From the NCBI GenBank assembly GCA_963921825.1, contig OY997596.1, positions 62,012,754 to 62,076,753 on the forward strand: a stretch of DNA of 64,000 nt. Reading direction: 5' to 3'. Under the pieces are notes generated by a model that was not told the DNA's origin, did not search any database, and worked only from the letters and a program-made list of their open reading frames with translations. The position numbers were made by a program, and so were the translations under genes. Position 1 is the first letter of the stretch. Each line of letters begins with the position of its first letter. Below, in pieces: positions 12,803 to 22,372 of the stretch. Origin of the DNA: Erodium maritimum (taxonomy: Eukaryota; Streptophyta; Magnoliopsida; Geraniales; Geraniaceae).

Positions 12803-15800
12803 AGAGAAGGGCATATTGATAAGAGTTAGGGTTTGGTTTGTAATAGTGGGTTTCACTAGAACACCAAATTCAATGATTTTTTTTTCTTCCCTTTTGTACA
12901 AGGTTAATTATTTGGTTTCTCTAACCCCATGACTTATGTCAAATCCTTGTTCAGAAAGATACATGATTAGATCCATAAACATAAATACACAAGCTTCATG
13001 GCCTATTAATCATGCGTTCATTATGTCCATGTCGTTTATGATTTTAAGGAATATCAAAACTATGAAGGGATCTCCACTAGATCTGAGAATCTATCACAAG
13101 AGGAATGGAAATGGTAATATTCCATTATGCTATTTAAGAAAAAAATGTAATTGATTGTGAACTAAAGAGCGTGTAATTTATTGAATCGGTGTTGATTGAA
13201 AGTAGTCAAAAGAGTACTCCATGAGAAAGTGACCGGTGTTAACGATGTATAAGATAGTTGGACTTCGGATTTGGGTGGGTTTGAGATTCTTTGGACTTAG
13301 CGTTTCTTTTGAAGGATTTTGAAATTAATAAAAACAAATATCAAACTGTAACATGGCCGTACTTTGGATGTATCTTTTTTTATTTTCGGATTCCTTTCGG
13401 TCAAGACTTTTTATCTCTACCTCATAATGAACATCTTTGTAATGAACAATTACGTATTCTTTTTGGTAATTTGTGACCCTTAGAGAAAACTTGCAACTTG
13501 TATCCGGGCGAAAAGGCACAAATAATTATGAATTTAGACAAATATTTTGGAATAAATATTATTTGTTGAGAAATTTAAAATGTTACTTTCTATAACTTCA
13601 TCCATACATATATTTAACTAAATACCGTCAAAAGACATCGACCACAGAAAAATCATCAAAAAATACAGTATCCAAAAGAAATACATGCAACATAATAAGT
13701 AAAAGTCCTAACATCGTGAGATTAACAAGAAAATGAAAAGATACTCATTTTCCGGACCATTGTATAGGTGTCATCAGTGTGATATTGCGATAACATAACA
13801 AACCATCGGTACAACTGCTGATTACGAGAAGTTAAAGCTGAGCTTGACCATTACCGGAACAAATGTGGATCCTTGGTGGACTGAACATTCTCCTGGGGTC
13901 CAACTAACATCGTTGTCCATCGAATGATAGATGAGGGGCCTACAACGCAGAGATGTTGGTTCTCGAAATGGTAGGGGAGTATTATATCAGTACTTGGTGA
14001 AACATCTGCCACTCTACTACTAATGATTCGGTGATACCTGTGAACTTCTCATTAGTCCTCCCAGTCTTATTAGATAAGGTGAGGATGTTATTCGCACTAT
14101 CAAAATCCTGGATGTTCCATCAGAGTTCGTCGAGCCCTCTAATTTTTCTCCCCAAAAGTCTTCGACCTCGCTTCCCCATCCGTGGAAGTGATCCCGTAGT
14201 CAGTCTCGGTTATCCTTGAAGCCAATCCCTTTACCCTCATCCTCGAGAAATTCAGGGACGGTCCTCGAGAAGAAGACGAGAGTTGCACAGGGTTTAGCAT
14301 GTTCCAACTGCCAACACTTATCATACCAAGGTGAGGAATGGTAACGATATATGTCATCTCCTCTGAGGATAGTTGTGGAGATGCGTTCTCTCTCATAACG
14401 AGAAAAGTCATGTCTTGAGTCGACGAGCCAACGATCCCCTCCCATACCTTCCCTTACCCTTTCATCCCAAGGGATCGTTCTAAGATGGAGTTCATCAGTT
14501 TTCCCTAGTCTAAGGGACCAGACCGACGCCTCTATTCGTCGGGATGCAAGACGGACCTCCACGGTGACCACGAGTCATTTCTGGATGGTCAGGACTGTTT
14601 TGATCTTGCACCCGGGAGACCCTAGCACTCGCACTCCCGTGCCCACCGAGCACACAACAACCATGTGGCCAACGTAGTACCAGTTAAAGTAATGGTCTAG
14701 AAAATATTTATACGATAAAAGCAAGAGAGACCGTACCGCTCATTCCGGATTATAGAACTGCATATGTCGTTGCAGAGGGAGGCGTACATCGAGACAGCCC
14801 TAGATCCGCATGGAATCCCTCCAACTCATGTCGTCAACGTCATTATCTACGGCTAAACAGGTAACCAAAGCACCTCTAATCCGAAAACTAACTCACTTGT
14901 TCCAAGCACCCACCGGTAGATTAGTGGCATGAACCTGCACTGAGAAGTGGGTAAATAAGATGTCTCGAGGGTGCATGTGTGTCCTAAGGTCAACAAAAAG
15001 CATCGACGACCATCTAAATACGTAAGGTTCCCCTATCAAAACTCTGGCTCGCTCCCGAGCCGTGTGAAAGAAAAATCACACAACCCCGTCTTCTAGAGGA
15101 TGGGTCACTTCCTCCAACAACCTCCATAGCTCGGCCAACTAGTCCATAAATGGTTGTCAAAAGAAAGTACGGTTGAACATGACCTGTGCTACGACCGCGT
15201 AGGCGAAATTCAGCACATTTCCATAAATCTCCGTCGAAGGTACGGCTACCTCCCAGATAATAAAGCTTCCCATCTAGCTGCCCCAACTCCTCCACACTCG
15301 ATGATTATACTTGTGGTTCCCCAAGATCTCTCCCCCAAGCAACAGGGGCATTTGGTGTCGACCCCACATGATGACCGCAGGTGGTCCTCGTCGTCATCGC
15401 ATGGTCGTTTTTTTCGGAATCCTACCAATATAGTCAATCGACCTCACGTATCAGATACCTTCTGAGTCTCCCACCGAAGTCTTAAAGCCTTTCTCAGATC
15501 CCACTCAGAGCCCTACCGCCTATAGGCAACATTACACCCCTCACTAGAGAGCTACCCCCGACGTGCTCTCGACCACTAGTGGGGATGTTGCCTCCCACGT
15601 TTGGAGCCCGCCTCAAATCTCTAAACAACACATGCATGGCCTCTTCCCTAACGATCAACCATGTAGGCATCGTGGTCTAAGGGTTACGGGGCAGAAACGT
15701 GCCCAAGAGTCCGAAGTTGAGGTCCAACCCCTACTGTCTAGCATATGACCGGTCCACACCGATATCCCATAAGAGTTCTTTGGTGCATCGTCCTACGCGT

Positions 15801-16250
15801 TGGAGACGGAGAAGAAGGGGACGATTCCCTCGCTGTGAAAACTTTCCTGAAAAGACAAGAGGCCTTGAGTCCTCGTTGCGGCTGGTGAAGGGGGGCCGCC
15901 CATTTTGAAATGATATTTTGATTCTTTTTTTTGTATATGATTGAAATAATAAGTGATTGTCAAGTTGAATGACAAGATTAATATTAAATCTGACGAGGGG
16001 CCGTTTCAAAAAAAAAATCTGACGAGGGGCCAATTATGCAGCCAAGCCCACCACATATAATTTCCGGACATTTCTCTGAAATTACAGAAAAGCCCCTCAA
16101 GTACGTATAAATTTGCACAACAACGATGGCTCTGTAACTTTTTGACCTTTTCTGACAAAAAAAAGGCAAGTCTAGTGGAATCTCTCCGATCGGTCCAAGT
16201 TCGCCCAATTTTTCTCCCCGGTTTATTTTTCCGCTTTTCGATTCGATGTC
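12803..16250. other. Intergenic region between beta-galactosidase and bZIP genes
   Basis: 12803-13780 is AT-rich with nothing gene-like beyond the beta-galactosidase 3' region. 13790-15905 is a sharply GC-richer anonymous block described separately. 15910-16250 returns to AT-rich sequence and contains the short direct repeat TCTGACGAGGGGCC twice (near 15988 and 16017). Confidence 0.5.
13790..15905. mobile_element. GC-richer decayed element of unknown family
   Basis: The base composition changes abruptly against the AT-rich surroundings, and open frames occur on both strands without a conserved motif I can name. Such blocks in plant intergenic DNA are usually old transposable elements. No terminal repeats, primer site or polymerase motif was recognised, so the family is left open. 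If it is an element, it is broken and old. Confidence 0.35.
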
Positions 16251-16388
16251 AATCAGTATCCATCGCTTGAAAGCCGCCATTGATGGAGCTTAGGGTTTCG
16301 CTTTATTGTTAGTGTAATCGTCTCCGCTTTAAACGCATCGAATTGTTCTGGTAATCCCCAAAATTGATGCTCTTCGTATCATTTTTCG

Positions 16389-16612
16389 TGATTGGATTGA
16401 ACCCTTTTCGTCTTAATTGATTTAGTCGCTATGTTTGAGCTGAATCTGCGTCCTTACCGATAGTGGAATGCTGAATTTTGTTGCAGCGATTGTTTGAGAT
16501 TGTTTCTAGGGTTGTGCCTGGCTTCTGGTGCGCTCATGTGTTTGTGTTTTGGAAATTTAGTTTACAGAGAAGTTCAAATTCGTTTGTATTTTGGTGTTTC
16601 TTAGGTTCAGGG
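16389..16612 (+). repeat. Leader repeat, copy 1 (bZIP upstream region)
   Basis: This segment runs from GATTGGATTGAACCCTTTTC to TTTCTTAGGTTCAG. It is the first of four diverged copies; the other three lie at about 19637-19848, 19866-20120 and 20134-20460, directly before the bZIP coding start. Shared phrases are TTTAGTCGCTAT, GGAATGCTGA, GCTTCTGGTGC and GAGAAGTTCAAATTC. A possible leader exon ends just upstream at about 16350 (TTGTTCTG before GTAATC). Confidence 0.75.
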
Positions 16613-16683
16613 GCGGATTTAGAGAAGTTCAAATTCGTTTTTATTTTGGTGTTTCTTAGTTCAAATTGATACCCTTATCTTTT

Positions 16684-16709
16684 TATATATATATATATAT
16701 ATATATATA
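16684..16709. repeat. (AT)n microsatellite
   Basis: An uninterrupted alternating TA run of about 26 bases directly follows leader-repeat copy 1. Confidence 0.9.
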
Positions 16710-17053
16710 CAATCGTATACTTTTCAGTTGCCTTCGATTTGATATCACATGGGTCTAAATCGGAGTTCGTATGAACAAGTTATAGCCATTTTAAGGTCTT
16801 TCTTGCACGAAGTTTGCACGTGGTTTGCATGTATTTTGCATATGAATGTCATTTCCATTTATTTTGTACCACATTTAGTAATGATCGATGGTATACCCTA
16901 AATTGTATTCCTAGATCCACCTCTGCCTCCACCTTTACCTTCACCAACATTCAAACACAAATAACCGGCAACTGAAATCAATATTATGCATGTAGCCACC
17001 GCAAAACCGATAAATGAACTTTCTTTGAATGATTTCACAAAAATGGACAGGGA

Positions 17054-17435
17054 TTATGGGACAAGAAAGGTATTATAATCCAGGACACTTGACTCGGTCG
17101 GATGGGAATGGAAATGAGGAATCAACCCAGAAAAATTGTTGTGGGACAAATAGAGAGACACTAGATCAGGGAAAGCATCAAAGGTGTAAGGTATGGCACC
17201 ACTAAGGTGATTGTATGAGAAATCGATCACCTTTTGTTGTAGAAATAACCGAAAACATTTGGTAGTAGCCCCAAAAGTTGACATTGACCGCATAGAGGCT
17301 AAAGAGGCTCCGACAATCACCTATCTCCATGAGAAGCGACGAGAGAGCCATGTTTGGGGTTATCACTCCAGCCGTTGTATATGCTCTCAATAGCCTTTTC
17401 ATCCATAGAAGCAAACACCACAAAAAACAATACAA
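17054..17435 (-). pseudogene. Leucine-rich-repeat receptor-like gene fragment
   Basis: On the minus strand, two overlapping frames read as a receptor-like LRR protein. One contains VIDFSYNHLSGAIPYTFDAF and LVSLYLSHNNFSGLIPHF, two consecutive plant-type repeats of the form LxxLxLSxNxxSGxIP. The upstream frame starts with a hydrophobic, signal-like stretch (MYCFLWCLLLW). Only about 380 bp remain, the frame is not continuous and there is no kinase or transmembrane part. It is therefore a captured or decayed fragment of a host gene. It sits between leader-repeat copy 1 and the other copies, inside the bZIP upstream region. Confidence 0.7.
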
Positions 17436-18307
17436 GACCCACTTGTTACCGAGTTTGAAAGACCAGTAGTCTGTTTGGAACGCTAGGGATATTGGATAAT
17501 CAGGCCAAACATGTTTAGCTTAGGAGGTTGAAAAGTCAGGCCCAAGACCATTAACCGGCTTTCCCAAATGGGCCTAAACCGTCATCTGAAAACCCACAAA
17601 GTTATTGGCCTGATTTCATCTCTACCATTTGGTGCTTCCTTCTTCAGTTGATTTCTTAGTTACGGAAGGAGCGAGTCAGCACCAGCGAAAACACTGGGAC
17701 GGAACTGCGGGTCCATATCCTGTTTCGATTGGGATGACACATCGATTCAAATCCTAGAGATTGGGATAGCCTTCGAACTGTGGGAGGACCCTCTTCGACG
17801 ATTATAACAAAAGATCCAATTTTTCCAGGTATTGTTCGTCTCAACAGACACAACTCAGTGTATCCGATTTATGCATCATTTTGGTTCAACCGGATTTCAA
17901 TTTATATCTGTTCAGTGTTTGCCTAATCGAATTAGGGTTTAATTTGAGCGTCGAAATGTTAATTTATTACTGTATCGTCTCGTTTTGAGCTGAAAATATA
18001 AATATCGTATCTATAAAGACAAGATACTGATTTGTGCGCTCTGGGTTTTCTTTGTTGCTGATGTATTTTATACATGACATGTGAAAAGAGAGGTTCTTCA
18101 CATCAAAATTCAAGTTGATTTTTTTAATTAGTGTTTTTTTGGGTCTAACATTGTTTCATTCATTTGTGTATTTGAGTTTCTCTGAAACCTTGAAATTCAA
18201 ATTTTGCTAGTCAGCAAGAATCATTTGGTTGGCTAATTAACTTAATTTGATGTGTTTGTCTGGGTTCAGCAGATATGTGTTGATGTGTTCAGCAAAAGAA
18301 CTAAGGG

Positions 18308-18961
18308 TAGGGGTGTACATGGTTGGTTTAACCGACCATTACACGTAATTTATGAACCAACCTGAAACTTCATCGGTGTAAATTTTGGGAACCGCAACCG
18401 GAAAATGCTACTCTAGTTGGTTTATACCGTAATAAATTTCGGTTGGTTACCGGTTTGAAACCGGACCAACCAATTGATTGGGCCTACTAATTGGGCCCAA
18501 CATTTTCAACTCAGGGCCAACCTATTCCTCGTTTCCATCTGCCCCTGATTCACCGAATTCCCCGACACACTCAAAATGCTTCAGAATTCACAAGGTGATG
18601 AAAAAGGGTGTAGTGTTGTGTTGTAGGGTATTGTGTGGGTATTTATATGGAAACACTTAGGTTAAAATAAGTTGGGTTGTATCATTTAGTTGTACTTAAG
18701 TGAAATGGGTTGGAACTGAAAAAGTAAATAGGCTGATGTTGGCTCAAGCAACAAAAAAGGATTTGTCGGATTTGAAGCCCAACGTTCGGTCTGATCTAAG
18801 CGGTTAACTGCTGGTTTCAGAAAACAAAACCAGTCTCCAACCGAAACAAAGGCGGTTTGGAAATTTTCCAACCAGTTCTTTGCTGGGTTTTTATGGTTTC
18901 GATTATTCTGGTGTCGATTCCGGTTGGTTTAGTCGGTTCTGGTGATTTTTGAACACCCCTA
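18308..18961. mobile_element. Non-autonomous hAT-like DNA transposon with 8-bp target duplication
   Basis: A 654-bp element begins TAGGGGTGTACATGG and ends in the inverse of TAGGGGTGTTCA. It is flanked on both sides by the identical 8 bases ACTAAGGG (18300-18307 and 18962-18969). The TAGGG start and 8-bp duplication are typical of hAT elements. The inside is rich in CCGGTT/AACCGG phrases and encodes no transposase. A one-base shift would give a 9-bp duplication, so a Mutator-type origin is a weaker alternative. Confidence 0.8.
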
Positions 18962-19084
18962 ACTAAGGGGTTAAAAGAATACCTTAAATATGTGAGAACC
19001 TAGCTTGATGGTTTAAGGCTCATGAATTTTTACATAAGAACTTGTGTTTGTATCCCATCTGGAACACCCTGAATTTTAATTTAT

Positions 19085-19294
19085 TTTTTATATCTGGTTC
19101 GTCACAGTTTTGGGCTTGGCCCAATCCGTTTATCCGTGTGTGTGAGAAGCTCAACAACAATCCGTTTATAATCACTCCCTTTCACCTCTTCTTTTTTCAA
19201 CGCGATCGGCTTGGAGCAGCAGGCAGCCACCACTCCCTTCGCCGGCAGCAAGCAAGTCTTCTTCATCACGTTTCACGGCAACTCAATTACTCAA
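19085..19294 (+). other. Probable 5' untranslated exon of the bZIP gene
   Basis: This stretch is GC-richer and leader-like (CCTTCGCCGGCAGCAAGCAA) and ends CTCAAG before a good donor GTAAGATC at 19295. The intron would run to the acceptor just before the bZIP ATG (TTATTCAG at about 20417 or CAAACCTAG at about 20500) and contain leader-repeat copies 2-4. Transcript data are needed to fix it. Confidence 0.4.
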
Positions 19295-19636
19295 GGTAAG
19301 ATCTTAATTCTCATCACTATTTTTGTTGATTTTTCTTGAATTGAAATTCAGACCTAAAATTTACAAACCTAAATTAGTTGGATGGTAACAAGAGAAGATT
19401 AAGGGTTTGTTTGGAGTAGCTGGTTCCTTGTTTCTTTCTCCCTTGGCATCCGTTTGGGGCTGGTTTTTTGGTGATTCAGAGTTGAAGTTGTTGATGGCCT
19501 TTTAGTAGTGTTGAGTTGTTATTTTGTTGTGTTTGTTGCTGATTGAATTTGTGTTGTCATTGCATGTGGATGCTGAATTTTATGGCTCATGATTTGTAAG
19601 GCTTATCACTCCTTGATGTTATGTGTATAATGTTTC

Positions 19637-20460
19637 ACGATTGGATTGAACCCTTTTCGTCTTAGTTAATTTAGTCGCTATATGTTAGCTGAATCTACGT
19701 TCTTGCTGGGAATGGAATGCTGAGTTTTGTTGCAACTGTAGTGTTTGTATGAGATTGTTTTAGGACTGTAATCCACAGAGAAGCTCGAATTTGTTTATAT
19801 TTGGTGTTATTTAGGTTGATTTTGCTTTTGAGTAAGTGCAAAGAGCCTACAGTTATCACTTATTGCATCGAGCCCCTTTCATCTTAGGTCAATTTAGTTG
19901 CTATCTCTTAGCTGCTGAATCTGCTTCCTTGCTGGGAATGGAATCCTCAATTTTGTCATAATGATTGTGTTTGTGTTAGACTGTTTCTAGGGTTGAGGTT
20001 GGCTTCTGGTGCTCTTAGGTGTTTGTGTTTCAGGGATTTAATTTACTGAGAAGTTCAATTTTGTTTGTATTTCGGTGTTTGTAAGGTTGATTTTGCTTCT
20101 GGGTCACTGCAACGAACCAATATTTATCATTCATTGGATCGAGCCCTTTTATATTGTAGTCAATTTAGTCGTTACCTCTTAGCTGGATCTGCTTTTTGCT
20201 AGGAATGGAATGCTAAGTTTAGTTGTGTATCTTGTTTTTGTATGAGATTGTTTCTGGGGTTGTAGCTGGCTTCTGGTGCTCTTACGTGTTTGTGTCTTAG
20301 GGTTTAATTTAGGGATAATTGGAAAAAACGAATACCTGAGGGTACTTTTTTTGCAATTACCCCTTTAATTTTCCGAGAAGTTCAAATTCATTTATATTTT
20401 GGTGTTTTTTTATTCAGGTTGATTTTGCCTCTGGGTCACTGCAAAGAACCCACATTCTTC
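19637..20460 (+). repeat. Leader repeat copies 2, 3 and 4, in tandem
   Basis: Three diverged copies lie head to tail in the bZIP leader intron: about 19637-19848, 19866-20120 and 20134-20460. Copies 3 and 4 share TTGATTTTGCTTCTGGGTCA-type ends and GCTTCTGGTGCTCTTA. Copy 4 contains a 52-bp MITE insertion (20312-20363) absent from copies 1 and 3. Confidence 0.8.
20312..20363. repeat. Miniature family A MITE with 9-bp target duplication
   Basis: Fifty-two bases, GGGATAATTGG...TTTTTGCAATTACCC, consist of little more than the two element ends. The flanks are TTTAATTTA (20303-20311) and TTTAATTTT (20364-20372). The paralogous copy 3 shows the unfilled site TTTAATTTACTGAGAAG, so the insertion and its duplication can be read directly. 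Confidence 0.85.
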
Positions 20461-20507
20461 ACCCCTTGGCCAGATTTTACTTTCCTCTGGCAAACCTAGC
20501 TCTCACT

Positions 20508-22372
20508 ATGGATGATGGAGAGATAGATGTTTCGAACCAGGATGTGTTTTCAGGTTCAAACATCGGGGAGCTCCCGAGCTGCTCAATGGACAGTTTCTTC
20601 GATGACCTTCTCAAGGAGCCTCACGGGGACAGCCATGCGTGCATGCACACCCACACTTGCAACCCTCCCGGGCCCGACCTGTCCCACACACACACTTGCT
20701 TCCACGTGCACACAAAGGTCTTGTCCGGGCCGTCCGACGACAAGGCGGGAAGCGACGATACCGCGGAGTCCACAGGGAAGAAATCGAAGAAGCGCCCGAT
20801 GGGTAACCGGGAAGCGGTGCGCAAGTACCGTGAGAAGAAGAAGGCCCGGGCCGCTTCTCTGGAGGACGAGGTTGTGAGACTGAGGGCTGTGAATCAGCAG
20901 CTCCTGAAGAGGTTACAAGGACAAGGTGCATTGGAGGTTGAGATTGCGAGGCTCAAGTGCTTGCTTGTGGATATAAGGGGGAGGATCGAGGGTGAGATCG
21001 GGTCTTTCCCGTATCAGAAAGCTGTGAACCAGAACTTGCCCGGTGCTTATGTGGTGAATCCGTGTAATGTGCAGTGTAATGATGATCAAGCTTATTGTCT
21101 TCGCTCGGACACAGGCTTGAATGGGCAAGGTCTTGGTGGTTGTGGGTATGAAGATATGGAGTGTCCAGCTAATCATAACTCGGAGTTTAAGGAGCTTCCT
21201 GGTTCTACAAATGGAAGTGTTGATATCAGCATCATGGGTTCTGGCACAAACAAGAAGAGAGGTAAAACTTGGGACGCCTTTTACTTTTGTTTATGAATTG
21301 GGGTAATTTGCAGCTCAACTAAACAAAAACAAAAAAAACAAAAAAGGAAAATGTTCATGAACTTGTTAGGTTTACCCATGTGATTGAGCAAAAAATGAAG
21401 GGTAAATTGTGTTAGTTAAGAGGGTAAATTGCATATAATTACTTTTATGAATTGTTCACAAACATATAACTGCGTTGTTAATTTCCATTGACACATGACT
21501 ATTAGGAAATTTTACGTAACCATAAAAAAATCAATTTTTTTATGGTTTATGTTTATTTTGTACAATAGTGACACGTGAAAATTCAGAAGGGTAGTCATGC
21601 ATATTGGAAAAATTACTTTGGGGTCATGTGTTTGGCGGAAACTTAATGTAGAGTCACGTGTTTGTGGGGAATTCGTAAAGGGTGAATTGTGTTAGTGAAG
21701 AGGGTAAATTGCATATAATTACTTTTATGAAATGTCCACAAACATATAACTGCATTGTAAATTTCTATAGACCCATGACTACCCTTATGAATTTTCACGT
21801 GTCGACATCATGCAAAATAAACGCAAACCATAAAAAATCGATTTCTTTTTTCGCCGTGAGTTTAAAATTTAAAATATACCAAAACTAATCATTCTCTATC
21901 ATATCATCTTCTGATTTCAATTTTGATCCCGTTCTCGAAATCCAGAATCATATTGAAATTGGAGGATTAAATGATGAGAATGAATAATTTTGGGGTATTA
22001 TAAAATCGAATTTTTGTATGGTTTCAGTTTATTTTGTACAATGGTGGCACATGGAAATCCATAAGGGTAGTCATTTGTATGTGGGAAGTTTACAATGGGG
22101 TCATGTGTTTGCAGAAATTTACCATAGAGTCGTGTGTTTGTGGGAAATTCATGAAGGTAATTATGTGCAATTATCAACCCAAGCATTTCAATTTGAATCA
22201 AATAGCTTCCCTTCAACTAAAGCAAACAACTTTTATCGAGTTTTCACCTCTTTCACATATCATGTTCATGGTCGTACATTTGACTCATCTTCATTTTAGC
22301 TTTGTCATTTCCGCTCATTAAATGTGTCTATGCTACACTATAGGAGGAGGCCGGGCGGCAACAGCAGGTTGA
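20508..22372 (+). CDS. bZIP19/23: Group F bZIP transcription factor of the zinc-deficiency response
   Basis: Two coding exons, 20508-21261 and 22344-22372, give 260 residues. The ATG at 20508 starts MDDGEIDVSNQDVFS, which aligns with the family start; the frame stays open upstream but without another ATG. Residues 43-70 hold the Cys/His-rich zinc-sensor motif (HTHTCNPPGPDLSHTHTC then FHVHTK). The basic region is about 94-113 (GNREAVRKYREKKKA, N-x7-R spacing) and the leucine zipper about 117-152. The last exon supplies only GGRAATAG. Arabidopsis bZIP19 and bZIP23 bind zinc directly through this motif and, when zinc is low, activate ZIP transporters and nicotianamine synthases through the element RTGTCGACAY. 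A perfect copy of that element lies in this gene's own coding intron. Confidence 0.95.
21400..22180. repeat. Family B repeats in bZIP intron
   Basis: Several imperfect copies of a ~40-60-bp theme are strung together (TAAATTGCATATAATTACTT, CATGTGTTTGTGGG, GAATTTTCACGTGTC, TTTATTTTGTACAATGG). Similar strings occur at 1700-2095 and 59940-60050. No clean terminal repeats were defined. Confidence 0.6.
21799..21808 (+). promoter_or_regulatory. Zinc-deficiency response element (ZDRE) match
   Basis: GTGTCGACAT fits the published palindromic consensus RTGTCGACAY bound by bZIP19/23 exactly. It lies in the intron between the two coding exons of the bZIP19/23-type gene, inside a family B repeat. Whether it is used is unknown. 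Confidence 0.5.

Noticed and set aside
20466-20507. Upstream in-frame extension of the bZIP protein
   Set aside because: No ATG upstream in frame; the family starts at the MDDGE methionine.
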